The notes under the pieces: generated by a model
The model's database searches: none
What the model was told of the DNA's origin: nothing
What the model saw: only the letters and a program-made list of their open reading frames with translations
Translations under genes and position numbers: made by a program
Shown: positions 27,675 to 38,711 of the stretch, piece by piece
How the letters are laid out: the number at the start of each line of letters is the position of its first letter
Position numbering within the stretch: the stretch's first letter is position 1
Assembly: GCF_022430545.2 (NCBI RefSeq)
Contig: NZ_CP092488.2
Location: 1,240,001-1,304,000 of the forward strand
Direction: 5' to 3'
Source of the DNA: Mycobacterium paraterrae
Lineage (GTDB): Bacteria > Actinomycetota > Actinomycetes > Mycobacteriales > Mycobacteriaceae
Length of the DNA stretch: 64,000 nucleotides

Positions 27675-29345
27675 TCAGTCCTCGCGACGCCGGCGGCGGC
27701 CGCCGCCCTCGGACGGGGTGGTTTGTAGCCGGGCCAGTAATTCGGCCACCGACTGGCCACCGGATTGCGGCTCGTCGGCCTCCGATGGGTCGTCGGCACT
27801 GCGGTGCCGGGCGCTGGGCAGCGGGGGCGGCGACATCGCCGGACCCCGGTCGGGCGATGCGGGCGGGGGAGGCGGTGGAGGAGGCGGGGCCGGCGACATC
27901 GCCGGGGCGGGGGCTGCTTCGGCTGGATCGGCGTAGTCCGCGGAGTGGCGGGATCGTGCGCGACGGCCCGACTCGCCAAAGTCGGCACTCGGCTCGGACG
28001 ACTCGTCGGGGGTTGGTTCGGCAGGTGCGCCGGAGTGCCGGCCGCGACGCTCGGGCGGCGGCTCCACGGGCTCACCGAGAGCCGGCGGGCGGTACGACGG
28101 CTTGTCTCGGGACGGTCCGTTGTCGTAGGCCCACGATGCCGGGGCGGGGCCGGTTGGCTGGCTGGAGCTCCAGTTGCTGCCGGGCGCTCCGGGCGGCAGC
28201 CACTGCCCCTCGGGACTCACCGGCTGCCACGCGTCCGATTGCTCGGGCTGCCGCGGCGTTGCGGTCGGTGGCGGCCACTGGATGCGCGGCTGCTGCTGCG
28301 GCGGTTCCTGCTGCGGCGGCGCGGGCGGTTCTGGCGCCGGTGTCGGCGCATACTGCGGCTCCGGCTGCCCAGGCGGCTCCGCGCGCCGGTGGGAACGGCG
28401 CCCCGGCTGCTGCTCGACCTGCTCGGGTCCGGTTGGCGGCTTGGGACTGGGCGTGGGCCCTCCGCCGGCAGGGTTCTGCGGCGGGGCCCAATTGCGGGCC
28501 TCCTGCCGACGTTCCGCCGGACCGGCTGGCGACGGAGGAGCGGACGGCGGAGCCCAAGGGGCGGACGCGGGTTCATTTCGCGCGGCCGGAGTTTCCTGCT
28601 CACCGGTTCGCCGATGCGAGCCGCGGTCCGGTCCAGGCTGCTCGGCGGACCGATTCTGTCGCGGGGGCGCATACTCGTGCGCTTGTGGCGCATACGACTG
28701 CTGTGGGCTCTCCGCGACCGACTGCCGGGGCTGGGCCGGGGTCAGGGGCTCTTCGTGCACGTCGATGATCGAATCGTCGGCGCGGCGAGCGGGCTCTTCG
28801 GCCCGGACCGACTGCACCCGGTTGATGCGCTCTCGGGCGCTTTCGTCTTCGCGGTCCCATTCGCTGTAGCCGCGCACGGGTCGGCGTTCGCCCTCAAGGG
28901 CGGGCCGCTCACTGAGCTCGGCGTCGAACAGGATTTCCAAATTGGTGCGCAGCGCGGCCAGCTCGGCGCGCAACTCCGATACCTCGTCGTTGGCCTGCGC
29001 GCGCAGCTCGGAGGCCAACTCGCGGCGCAGCTGAGACTCCACGGTGAGCTCGTATTCGCGGCGAGCTGAAATCTCTCGGTCGAGCTGCAGGTCGTAGACC
29101 AGTTTCAGGTCACGCGCCCGGGCTTGATCCACATCGCTCTGCCGGCGGTAGATCACCGAGACGAATGCGGCAACGACGGCGGCCCACAAAGCGAGAATCA
29201 CCGCGAGTTTGAGCAGCTCTACCCTGTTGGTGAAGACGAGTGCGGAACTGGCGCCGATGGCCAGTACCAGCAACGCCGTCAGCAGCACCCATCCCGGTCT
29301 GCGGCCGCTGCGCCGCACGCGGGCGCCGCGGGACAGATCGGTCAT
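27675..29345 (-). CDS. Pro/Arg/Ala-rich membrane protein (Rv3604c-like)
   Basis: This 556-aa protein has two hydrophobic segments (about residues 18-36 and 45-64), then a Glu/Arg-rich helical stretch (about 70-150, QLRRELASELRAQANDE) likely to form a coiled coil, and then about 380 residues of low-complexity Pro/Gln/Ala/Arg-rich sequence. The layout matches M. tuberculosis Rv3604c (DUF6779-type). A role at the envelope or division site would fit but is unproven. The ATG is preceded by TACTCT and 6 nt, predicting a leaderless transcript. The gap to the next gene is 112 bp. Confidence 0.8.
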   Translation of the reverse strand: MTDLSRGARVRRSGRRPGWVLLTALLVLAIGASSALVFTNRVELLKLAVILALWAAVVAAFVSVIYRRQSDVDQARARDLKLVYDLQLDREISARREYELTVESQLRRELASELRAQANDEVSELRAELAALRTNLEILFDAELSERPALEGERRPVRGYSEWDREDESARERINRVQSVRAEEPARRADDSIIDVHEEPLTPAQPRQSVAESPQQSYAPQAHEYAPPRQNRSAEQPGPDRGSHRRTGEQETPAARNEPASAPWAPPSAPPSPAGPAERRQEARNWAPPQNPAGGGPTPSPKPPTGPEQVEQQPGRRSHRRAEPPGQPEPQYAPTPAPEPPAPPQQEPPQQQPRIQWPPPTATPRQPEQSDAWQPVSPEGQWLPPGAPGSNWSSSQPTGPAPASWAYDNGPSRDKPSYRPPALGEPVEPPPERRGRHSGAPAEPTPDESSEPSADFGESGRRARSRHSADYADPAEAAPAPAMSPAPPPPPPPPPASPDRGPAMSPPPLPSARHRSADDPSEADEPQSGGQSVAELLARLQTTPSEGGGRRRRRED

Positions 29346-29351
29346 GGCCCG

Positions 29352-29357
29352 AGAGTA
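29352..29357 (-). promoter_or_regulatory. Candidate leaderless promoter of the Rv3604c-like gene
   Basis: TACTCT on the minus strand, then 6 nt, then ATG at 29345. It lies in the 98-bp gap after the DUF3180 gene, so the Pro-rich gene may be transcribed independently of the folate operon. Confidence 0.42.
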
Positions 29358-29443
29358 CCGGCCCCGGGTCGCTGCGCGTGTCGTCGTGCTCCGGCGTTTC
29401 TCACCTGGACTAATCGTGGAAATAGGGTGGTCGTCGCCCCCAG

Positions 29444-29920
29444 CTAATTCTCAGCACCCTCGCCGTTCTCGGTCGGGTCTCCCGGCGACTTACAGCAATG
29501 CTGGAGCCACAGCGCGGCAGCGACCAGAACCAGGGCACTGAGTGCCGCGACCGCGGTGCCGGTGGTGTCCTCGGCGGCGACGCGGAGCCACGACCGCCTC
29601 GGCAGCAGATAGGTCAGCACGGCCACCCACCAGCCCAATGCCAAAGCCCCGACCCACGCCGACGCCTGCGCGATCACCAGGCTGCGAGCCACCGACAGCG
29701 GATGTAGCCGGTCGGCGCCGTCGCCGATTTCGCCGGCTGCGATCTTGGCCCGCACATGCCGGCCCCACGCCGCCTCGGCGACGCCAACCACCAACAGCGA
29801 CAGACCGGTCCGGACCGTGATCGGCGGAAACCATCGATACACCGCGATGACCAGCAGATAACCCGCGAGCGCAGTGCCGAGCGCCGCGGCGGTCAAGTCA
29901 CGTTTGCGGGTGGGACCCAT
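29444..29920 (-). CDS. DUF3180 membrane protein (Rv3605c-like)
   Basis: This 158-aa protein has four predicted membrane segments (about residues 10-28, 34-52, 82-104 and 118-140) and matches the DUF3180 family, which in actinobacteria follows the folate genes. Function is unknown. The ATG at 29920 overlaps the folK stop by 1 nt (TGATG); the frame upstream of it is the shadow of folK. It closes the ftsH-fol operon. Confidence 0.82.
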   Translation of the reverse strand: MGPTRKRDLTAAALGTALAGYLLVIAVYRWFPPITVRTGLSLLVVGVAEAAWGRHVRAKIAAGEIGDGADRLHPLSVARSLVIAQASAWVGALALGWWVAVLTYLLPRRSWLRVAAEDTTGTAVAALSALVLVAAALWLQHCCKSPGDPTENGEGAEN

Positions 29921-30459
29921 CAGCTTTCGGTGCGCAGCTCGAGGACGAACTCGGTACGCCGCACGCCGGCGCGGTCCGCGGGATCCAACTGGGCGATCAG
30001 CTTTGCTACCGACTGCGCTCCGCCCGCCACCGTCAGGGTCGCGCCAGGGTCGATGGCCAGCCACGGAATCAGCACAAATGCCCGCAAATGGGCAAGGGGG
30101 TGCGGCAGGGTGAGGCCGTCTTCAAGGGAGAAGAGCTCGGTGTCGCCGTCCAGCGACGTCAGGTGGCAGCAGATCAGGTCGACGTCCAGGGTGCGTGGGC
30201 CCCACTTCTGCCCCCGCACGCGATCGGCAGCGGCCTCCATCTGCTGAGCGCGGTCCAGCCAGCCGTGCCCGTCGAGCCTCGCGTCCTCGGCAATCAGCAC
30301 CGCGTTCAGGAACGGACCCTGCTCGACGCCGCCCCACGCCGCGGTCTCGTAGACCGGGGACACCGCCTGTACCGCGTCTCCGAGCTGGTCGAGCACCGAC
30401 TGCAGCCGGGCCAGCCGGTCGCCCAGGTTGGATCCGATCGACAGCACGACGCGGGTCAT
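29920..30459 (-). CDS. folK: 2-amino-4-hydroxy-6-hydroxymethyldihydropteridine pyrophosphokinase
   Basis: This 179-aa enzyme activates the pterin for dihydropteroate synthase. It begins MTRVVLSIGSNLGDRLARL and has the ATP/Mg site RVRGQKWGPRTLDVDLICCH and the PHPLAHLRAFVLIPW motif. The ATG giving MTRVVLSIG was preferred to one 7 codons upstream because of agreement with known FolK. A hairpin-rich gap of 76 bp separates it from folB, unlike the tightly overlapping genes around it. Confidence 0.94.
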   Translation of the reverse strand: MTRVVLSIGSNLGDRLARLQSVLDQLGDAVQAVSPVYETAAWGGVEQGPFLNAVLIAEDARLDGHGWLDRAQQMEAAADRVRGQKWGPRTLDVDLICCHLTSLDGDTELFSLEDGLTLPHPLAHLRAFVLIPWLAIDPGATLTVAGGAQSVAKLIAQLDPADRAGVRRTEFVLELRTES

Positions 30460-30464
30460 CGGCG

Positions 30465-30517
30465 CCACTCTCCCCCGCAAGCGGGAGGTGCCCCCACCAC
30501 GCCGGCCCTGCCGGCGT
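30465..30517. repeat. Hairpin-rich intergenic element between folB and folK
   Basis: Two inverted repeats lie in tandem: a CTCCCCCGC/GCGGGAG stem-loop at 30468-30487 and a perfect 8-bp ACGCCGGC-CCT-GCCGGCGT hairpin at 30499-30517. The first resembles short C/G-rich palindromic units I recall from intergenic regions of non-tuberculous mycobacteria. It may attenuate transcription from folB into folK, or may only be a dispersed repeat. Confidence 0.55.
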
Positions 30518-30535
30518 CATCGTCGTCGGCGGAAG

Positions 30536-30925
30536 TCACGCAGGCACCACCTGTCCTCGTCCGCCCCGCCGGGAGCGGCGGGCCACCACCGCGACGTCGG
30601 CGAAGGTCTGCGGAATCGGAGCCTGCGGCTTGTGCACCGTCACCTCCACTGCGTGCACGCGTTCGTCCTTGATGACGTCCTCGGCGATCTCACCGGCGAC
30701 CGTCTCGATCAAGTTACGGGCCGGGCCAGCGACGACCGCGGCCGCCCGCTCGGCTAGTACGCCGTAGTCGTACGTGTCGGAGAGGTCGTCGCTGGCCGCC
30801 GCATCCGCGAGGTCGATCCAGACGATGACGTCGACGACGAAGTCCTGACCATCGGTGCGCTCATGGTCGAATACGCCATGGTTGCCGCGAACCCTCAACC
30901 CTCGCAACTCTATTCGGTCAGCCAT
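30536..30925 (-). CDS. folB: Dihydroneopterin aldolase
   Basis: This 129-aa enzyme cleaves dihydroneopterin to the hydroxymethyl pterin. It starts MADRIELRGLRVRGNHGVF and has the conserved Tyr (YDYGVLAE), the NLIETVAGEIAE helix with the pterin-binding Glu, and VEVTVHKPQAPI. Its start overlaps the folP end by 8 nt. Length is normal. Confidence 0.94.
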   Translation of the reverse strand: MADRIELRGLRVRGNHGVFDHERTDGQDFVVDVIVWIDLADAAASDDLSDTYDYGVLAERAAAVVAGPARNLIETVAGEIAEDVIKDERVHAVEVTVHKPQAPIPQTFADVAVVARRSRRGGRGQVVPA

Positions 30926-31748
30926 CAGATCCCCGTGCCCACGCCTCGACCACTTTTACAGCATCGACCGACGCGCGCACGTCGTGTACCCGAACTCCCC
31001 AGGCGCCATGCAGCGCCGCCAGCGCCGACACCACCGCGGTAGCGGTCTCGCGGCCGTCGGGCGGCCGAACCTCCCCGTCAGGACCCGCCAGCAAACTGCC
31101 GAGAAAGCGTTTGCGTGACGCGCCGATCAGCACCGGAACACCGCCGGCCACCAACTCCGGCAGCGCGTGCAGCAACGCCCAATTGTCTCGCGCGGACTTC
31201 GCGAAACCAAGGCCGGGATCGATGATCAACCTAGCCGGGTCCACTCCGGCGGCAACCGCGTTGTCGACGCAGCCCATTAACTCGTCGCGGACTTCGACGA
31301 CCACGTCGCGATACGGGGGCACCTGATGCGGCTTGTCGGCCGAGACCGAACGCCAGTGCATCAGCACCCAGGGCACGTCTGCCTCGGCCAGTAGCGGCGT
31401 CATAGCCTCGTCGGCGCGACCGCCGGAGACGTCGTTGACCATGGATGCGCCGTTTTCCAGAGCAGCCTGCGCCACACCGGCGTGCATGGTGTCGACGCTG
31501 ACAGTAATACCTTGTGCCGCAAGCTCTTTGATGACAGGAACCACCCGGTCGGTTTCGACTCTTGGGTCGATGCGCTGCGCGCCGGGTCGGGTCGACTCGC
31601 CACCAACGTCGACAATCGTCGCTCCGTCGGCGGCCAATGACAGCCCATGCTGGACAGCACGTTCGGCATCGAGATAACGGCCGCCATCCGAGAACGAGTC
31701 GTCGGTGACGTTGACCACCCCCATGACCTGGACGTGCGTCGGGGTCAC
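30918..31748 (-). CDS. folP: Dihydropteroate synthase
   Basis: This 276-aa TIM-barrel enzyme joins pterin pyrophosphate with p-aminobenzoate and is the sulfonamide target. Motifs: VMGVVNVTDDSFSDGG, VDVGGESTRPGA, MVNDVSGG, DPGLGFAKSARDNW and IGASRKRFLG. The GTG at 31748 overlaps the folE stop by 4 nt (GTGA), which decides the start; the 40 codons of open frame before it overlap folE. It corresponds to FolP1 (Rv3608c). Confidence 0.96.
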   Translation of the reverse strand: MTPTHVQVMGVVNVTDDSFSDGGRYLDAERAVQHGLSLAADGATIVDVGGESTRPGAQRIDPRVETDRVVPVIKELAAQGITVSVDTMHAGVAQAALENGASMVNDVSGGRADEAMTPLLAEADVPWVLMHWRSVSADKPHQVPPYRDVVVEVRDELMGCVDNAVAAGVDPARLIIDPGLGFAKSARDNWALLHALPELVAGGVPVLIGASRKRFLGSLLAGPDGEVRPPDGRETATAVVSALAALHGAWGVRVHDVRASVDAVKVVEAWARGSDG

Positions 31749-32362
31749 TTGCGCAGGATCAGCTCGAGCGCCTCCGCTCGAGATGCACTGTTGGACTTGA
31801 ACTGTCCGCGCACAGCCGAGGTCGTGGTCACCGCGCCGGGCTTGCGGACACCCCGCATCGACATGCATAGGTGTTCGGCCTCGATCACCACGATGGCACC
31901 CCGCGGGTCGAGCTTGCGCATCAGCGCGTCGGCGATCTGCGCGGTGAGGCGTTCCTGGACTTGCGGCCGCTTGGCGTACATGTCGACCAGTCGGGCGATC
32001 TTGGACAACCCAGTCACCCGGCCGTCCTGGCCGGGGATGTAGCCCACGTGCGCCACACCGTGGAAGGCCACCAGGTGATGCTCGCAGGTCGAGTACATCG
32101 GGATCTCTTTGATCAGCACAAGCTCGTCATGCTGCTCGTCAAAAGTGGTGTCCAGCACGGCATCCGGGTCGCTGTACAGGCCAGCGAACATCTCCTGGAA
32201 ACTGCGCGCGACACGCGCCGGGGTATCGACCAGTCCGTGCCGGTCGGGGTCTTCGCCGATGGCGTAGAGCAATTCGCGGATGGCAGCTTCGGCGCGCGGT
32301 TGATCGAACACCGGTTTGTTCAAGGTCACGGTGTGGGAATTCTGCTGTGCTGTTGATGCCAT
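31745..32362 (-). CDS. folE: GTP cyclohydrolase I
   Basis: This 205-aa enzyme makes dihydroneopterin triphosphate from GTP, the first step of folate synthesis. The zinc ligands are visible in CEHHLVAFHGVAHVGY and HLCMSMRGV; SKIARLVDMYAKRPQVQERL and TTTSAVRG are typical. The ATG giving MASTAQQN lies 16 nt after the ftsH stop; the long open frame upstream is antisense to the repetitive ftsH tail. Folate synthesis is transcribed in order from here. Confidence 0.95.
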   Translation of the reverse strand: MASTAQQNSHTVTLNKPVFDQPRAEAAIRELLYAIGEDPDRHGLVDTPARVARSFQEMFAGLYSDPDAVLDTTFDEQHDELVLIKEIPMYSTCEHHLVAFHGVAHVGYIPGQDGRVTGLSKIARLVDMYAKRPQVQERLTAQIADALMRKLDPRGAIVVIEAEHLCMSMRGVRKPGAVTTTSAVRGQFKSNSASRAEALELILRK

Positions 32363-32378
32363 GGGCGCCCTGTTCGTG

Positions 32379-34694
<2,316 letters not shown>

Positions 34695-34756
34695 TCATCG
34701 GCCGTCGCCGGCCCGGTCCTTCCCGATACACGCAGCTGGAATAGTCCAGGTTACCG

Positions 34757-34869
34757 CCCCGTGGTGATCGCCAGCTCGGCGCAGGCGCCGAGCGCGGCGG
34801 GTCACCACCAACTGACCCCGTGGTGATCGCGAGCTCGGCGCAGGCGCCGAGCGCGGCGGGTCACCACCA
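34757..34869. repeat. Two tandem 54-bp hairpin repeats upstream of ftsH
   Basis: Two near-identical 54-bp copies (34757-34810 and 34816-34869, one mismatch by eye) are separated by 5 bp. Each begins with GTGGTGA and ends with TCACCAC (perfect outer arms), and contains the inner palindrome GCTCGGCGC-AG-GCGCCGAGC. Each copy can therefore fold into a large hairpin. They lie in the gap between divergent ftsH and ephA, in ftsH leader or promoter territory. Confidence 0.85.
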
Positions 34870-34946
34870 TCGGACAACGTCTCGGTTCTAACAACGAATA
34901 AGAGTTCCCGACACCGGGCACCGACGGCGTGTGCTTTGGTGAATCA

Positions 34947-35933
34947 GTGTCTGACAGCCAGCCGATCACTGAACGCACCATCGCCAGCAATGGTGTGCAC
35001 CTGCACACCCTCGAAGCGGGTGAGGTCGGCGCGCCTGTCGTCATCCTCGCGCACGGCTTCCCCGAGACCTCTTACTCATGGCGTCACCAAATTCCGGCAT
35101 TAGCCGCCGCCGGATACCACGTGCTCGCTCCCGATCAGCGGGGCTATGGCCGCACAACCAGCCCGAAGGACGTCGCGGCCTACAACATCGCCGACCTGTC
35201 CGCCGATCTGGTCGGCCTGCTCGACGATGTCGGCGCCGACAAAGCGGTCTTCGTCGGCCACGACTGGGGCTCTTCGGTGGTGTGGAGCTCGGCGCAACTG
35301 CACCCGGACCGGGTCGCGGCGGTGATCGGCATGAGCGTTCCGCCGGTGCCGCGCTCGCAGGTTCCTCCGACCCAGGCATTCCGGTCGATTTTCGGCGACA
35401 GCTTCTTCTACATGCTCTATTTCCAGGAGCCCGGGGTGGCCGACGCCGAACTCGACTCCGACCCGCGCCGAACCATCATCCGGATGCTCAACGGGCTGAC
35501 CCGATCCGACGATGCGGCGGCCGGGCTGCGGCTGATCGAGCCCGGGCTGGCCGGCTTCATCGAACGACTCCCCGACACCGACAGCCCGCCGAACTGGATC
35601 ACCGCTGACGAGGTCGACCGCTACGTCGCCGAGTTCACCCGTACCGGCTTTACCGGCGGACTCAACTGGTATCGCAACCTTGACCGCAACTGGGAGCTGA
35701 TGGCCGACCCGCCTGCCGACACCATCGAGGTGCCGGCAATGTTCATCGGCGGCACCGCCGACCCGGTGCTGAGTTTCATGCGTCTCGACCGCGCGCCCGA
35801 GGTGGTGATCGGTCGCTACCGCGAGGTGCTGATCGACGGCGCCGGGCATTGGCTCCAGCAGGAGAAGCCGGAGCAGGTCAACGAACTGCTGCTCGACTTC
35901 CTGTCCAGCGTGAACATCGGCGTCCAGCTGTGA
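34947..35933 (+). CDS. ephA: Epoxide hydrolase EphA-like alpha/beta hydrolase
   Basis: This 328-aa protein resembles mycobacterial EphA, which opens epoxides to diols. Motifs are the oxyanion HGFPETSYSWRHQ, the nucleophile region FVGHDWGSSVVW (Asp), a TYR-bearing cap (FYMLYFQEPGVADAEL), the acid region GTADPVLSF and the His in DGAGHWLQQEKPEQV. The GTG at 34947 aligns best with EphA; a GTG 18 nt upstream is possible. The stop overlaps the next gene's GTG by 4 nt, so the two form an operon. Confidence 0.88.
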   Translation: MSDSQPITERTIASNGVHLHTLEAGEVGAPVVILAHGFPETSYSWRHQIPALAAAGYHVLAPDQRGYGRTTSPKDVAAYNIADLSADLVGLLDDVGADKAVFVGHDWGSSVVWSSAQLHPDRVAAVIGMSVPPVPRSQVPPTQAFRSIFGDSFFYMLYFQEPGVADAELDSDPRRTIIRMLNGLTRSDDAAAGLRLIEPGLAGFIERLPDTDSPPNWITADEVDRYVAEFTRTGFTGGLNWYRNLDRNWELMADPPADTIEVPAMFIGGTADPVLSFMRLDRAPEVVIGRYREVLIDGAGHWLQQEKPEQVNELLLDFLSSVNIGVQL

Positions 35934-37111
35934 ACCGGCCGCTGAAGTTCGGCGTATTCCTCACACCGTTCCATCCGGTCGGCCAATCCCCCACTGTCGC
36001 ACTGGAATACGACATGGAGCGAGTGGTCGCGCTGGATCGGCTCGGCTTCGACGAGGCGTGGTTCGGTGAGCATCATTCCGGCGGATACGAGTTGATCGCT
36101 TGCCCGGAGGTGTTCATCGCCGCGGCCGCCGAACGGACCAAACACATCCGGCTGGGCACCGGAGTGGTGTCGCTGCCCTACCACCACCCGCTGATGGTGG
36201 CTGACCGCTGGGTATTGCTGGATCATCTGACCCGCGGCCGGGTGATCTTCGGCACCGGGCCAGGCGCGCTGCCTTCGGACGCCTACATGATGGGGATCGA
36301 CCCGATCGAGCAGCGCCGGATGATGCAGGAGTCACTGGAGGCGATCCTCGCTCTCTTCCGTGCCGCGCCGAGCGAGCGGATCAGCCGCCATTCGGACTGG
36401 TTCACCCTGCGCGACGCGCAGCTACACATCCGACCCTACACCTGGCCGTACCCGGAAATCGCCACGGCGGCAATGATTTCGCCGTCCGGACCGCGACTGG
36501 CCGGGGCGATGGGCACATCGCTGTTGTCGTTGTCGATGTCGGTCCCCGGCGGTTATGCGGCCTTAGAGAACACCTGGGACGTGGTCGAGGAGCAGGCCGC
36601 CAAGGTCGGCCGTGCCCAACCGGACCGCGCCGGCTGGCGGGTGCTGTCGATCATGCACGTCGCCGACACCCGCGACAAGGCGATCGACGATTGCACCTAC
36701 GGCCTGCAAGATTTCGCCAACTATTTCGGTGCGGCCGGTTTCGTCCCGCTGTTCAACGAGGTCGAGGGCGCGCAGACGCCGCGGGAGTTCGTCGAAAACT
36801 ACGCGGCCCAAGGCAATTGCTGTATCGGCAGTCCCGACGACGCGATCGCCCACATCGAAGACCTGCTCGAGCGGTCCGGCGGATTCGGAACGCTGCTCAT
36901 GCTGGGCCACGACTGGGCCTCGCCCGAGGCGACCTATCGCTGTTATGAATTGATTGCCCGCAAGGTCATCCCGCACTTCAAGGGTCAACTCGAAGCGGCC
37001 CGGTCCTCACACGAGTGGGCCAGCGAGAAGCGCGACGAGCTGATCGGGCGCGCCGGGGAGGCGGTCGTCAGGGCCATCACGCAGCACGTCGCCGAAACGG
37101 GCGGCAGCTGA
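35930..37111 (+). CDS. Luciferase-like (LLM) flavin-dependent oxidoreductase
   Basis: This 393-aa protein has the bacterial luciferase-like TIM barrel: FGVFLTPFHPVGQSP, the region RLGFDEAWFGEHHSGGYEL, TKHIRLGTGVVSLPYHHPL and GRVIFGTGPGALPSD. Such enzymes are FMN- or F420-dependent monooxygenases. Substrate is unknown; coupling by 4 nt (GTGA) with the epoxide hydrolase suggests consecutive steps in oxidising an alkene or terpenoid-like compound. It corresponds to M. tuberculosis Rv3618. Confidence 0.88.
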   Translation: MNRPLKFGVFLTPFHPVGQSPTVALEYDMERVVALDRLGFDEAWFGEHHSGGYELIACPEVFIAAAAERTKHIRLGTGVVSLPYHHPLMVADRWVLLDHLTRGRVIFGTGPGALPSDAYMMGIDPIEQRRMMQESLEAILALFRAAPSERISRHSDWFTLRDAQLHIRPYTWPYPEIATAAMISPSGPRLAGAMGTSLLSLSMSVPGGYAALENTWDVVEEQAAKVGRAQPDRAGWRVLSIMHVADTRDKAIDDCTYGLQDFANYFGAAGFVPLFNEVEGAQTPREFVENYAAQGNCCIGSPDDAIAHIEDLLERSGGFGTLLMLGHDWASPEATYRCYELIARKVIPHFKGQLEAARSSHEWASEKRDELIGRAGEAVVRAITQHVAETGGS

Positions 37112-37163
37112 TGCGGGCACCGTTACTACCTCAAGACCGCATGGCGTTGCCCACCCTCCAGCG

Positions 37164-38402
37164 TCAGCCCCCGACCGTCGGCCGGGGCACCACCGTCGGC
37201 TTGAAACCGTAACGCGGAGCGGCGAATTGCATGCCGCGCCCGCCACTGCCAGCCATCACCGGTGGCGCTCCCATGCTGTTGGCGACCGGTGTAAGCGGCT
37301 GCGACGACACCGGGGTGCCGAGGTTGCCGATCGAGGTGACCGCAGGGCTCACATTCGGGGCAACGCCACCCCAGGTCGGCGGCACCGAGAGCTTGCCCAC
37401 CAATTCCGCCTTACCGAGGCTGCTGAGCACCGAACCGGGCACAGCCGATGGAACGCTGGGCGTTAAGGCCGCCGGAAGCGCTTCGACCGCTGACGCTTTC
37501 GTAGCCCCTCCGAATGCTTTGGTCGCCGCTTCCGCCAGCCCCTCGATGTCTTTGGTGGCGGTCGTGGACAGTCGGAAGGGGGAGACCAGCCGGATGACCG
37601 TGTCGAAGGGCGTGCTGCCGTCCAACGTCTGCGAACCGGTCAAACCCTCAAGGATGTCGCCGAAGGCCCCTCCCACGACGATGCCGTCGCCGTTGGAGTT
37701 GAAGACATGTCCCGTCAGACCCACAGCGGCCAGGAAGCTGTTGACGTCTGTCAACCACGGCGGGTTCCCCAGCACCGGCGCGGCCGCGGCCGCCAGAGCG
37801 TTGGTGACGTTCTGCCCGGTGCTGGAACCGATCGCTTGTGAAACGGCGGCCGCCTGGGCACCGAGGCCGGCCGGGTTCACCGTTTCTGCAGCGGGGATGA
37901 ATGGTGCCAGCGCCGAGGCCGCGGCCGACGCGCCCGCGTAGCTGTACATCGCGCCGGCGTCCTGCGCCCACATCTCGGCGTATTGGGCTTCGGCGGCCAG
38001 GATGGCCGGCGTGTTCTGACCCAGCAGGTTGGTCGCGATCAGCGCCATCAGCAAAGCCCGGTTGGCGGCGATCTCCGGTGGGGGCACCGTCGCGATGAAC
38101 GCCGCTTCGTACGCGCTGACCGCGGCAGCCGCCTGAGCGGCGACCTCTTCGGCCTGGATCGCGGTCTCGGTGAGCCACTCCACCTGAGCGGCTGAGGACA
38201 CGGCCATCGACGTCGCGGCCGGACCCAGCCACGAGCCATCGGTGAGCGCGGCCACCACGGCTTCGTAGGCCGAGGCCAGTGTGTGCAGCTCGGCGGAGAG
38301 CGCCGCCCAAGCCGAGGAAGCTGTCAACATCGGCACCGAACCAGCGCCTGAATACATCAACCCGGAATTGACCTCCGGCGGTAAAACTGCAAAGTCCAGC
38401 AC
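37164..38402 (-). CDS. PPE family protein, SVP subfamily
   Basis: This 412-aa type VII secretion substrate has the N-terminal PPE domain (MLDFAVLPPEVNSGLMYSGA, WxG-type turn GSWLGPAATSM) of about 180 residues and an SVP motif (GKLSVPPTWGGVAP) near residue 340, placing it in the PPE-SVP group. It lies 9 bp after a PE gene and the two should form the usual PE-PPE heterodimer. The position corresponds to PPE65 of M. tuberculosis, but no esx genes adjoin it here. Confidence 0.92.
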   Translation of the reverse strand: MLDFAVLPPEVNSGLMYSGAGSVPMLTASSAWAALSAELHTLASAYEAVVAALTDGSWLGPAATSMAVSSAAQVEWLTETAIQAEEVAAQAAAAVSAYEAAFIATVPPPEIAANRALLMALIATNLLGQNTPAILAAEAQYAEMWAQDAGAMYSYAGASAAASALAPFIPAAETVNPAGLGAQAAAVSQAIGSSTGQNVTNALAAAAAPVLGNPPWLTDVNSFLAAVGLTGHVFNSNGDGIVVGGAFGDILEGLTGSQTLDGSTPFDTVIRLVSPFRLSTTATKDIEGLAEAATKAFGGATKASAVEALPAALTPSVPSAVPGSVLSSLGKAELVGKLSVPPTWGGVAPNVSPAVTSIGNLGTPVSSQPLTPVANSMGAPPVMAGSGGRGMQFAAPRYGFKPTVVPRPTVGG

Positions 38403-38411
38403 GATCGCGCC

Positions 38412-38711
38412 CTATCCGACCGCTGCGGCGTTGGCCGACTCGGTGACCGCGTAGGAACCGGAGCTGGCGCCCAGCATGGTCGCCATGAACTCTTGGACCG
38501 CGGCCGCGTGGGCGCTGACCGTTTGGTAGAGCTGCGCGTGCGCGGCGAACTGCGCGGCGGTCAACGCCGACACCACATCGCCGGCAGCGGGCACGATCCC
38601 TGCCGTAGGTGCGGCCGCAGCCGCATTCGCGGCCTTGAGCGACCCGTTGATGGCGTGCAATTTTCCAGCGGCCGCAGCCAGGACTTCGGGCTGCGCGACG
38701 ACGTTTGGCAT
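38412..38711 (-). CDS. PE family protein
   Basis: This 99-aa protein is a stand-alone PE domain: the Pro-Glu in VVAQPEVLAAAAGKL, two long helices, and the secretion motif YxxxE (YAVTE) near residue 87. It resembles PE32 of M. tuberculosis. An excellent Shine-Dalgarno sequence (GGAGGAG) precedes the ATG. It is co-transcribed with the PPE gene, and both are probably exported by an ESX system as a dimer. Confidence 0.93.
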   Translation of the reverse strand: MPNVVAQPEVLAAAAGKLHAINGSLKAANAAAAAPTAGIVPAAGDVVSALTAAQFAAHAQLYQTVSAHAAAVQEFMATMLGASSGSYAVTESANAAAVG

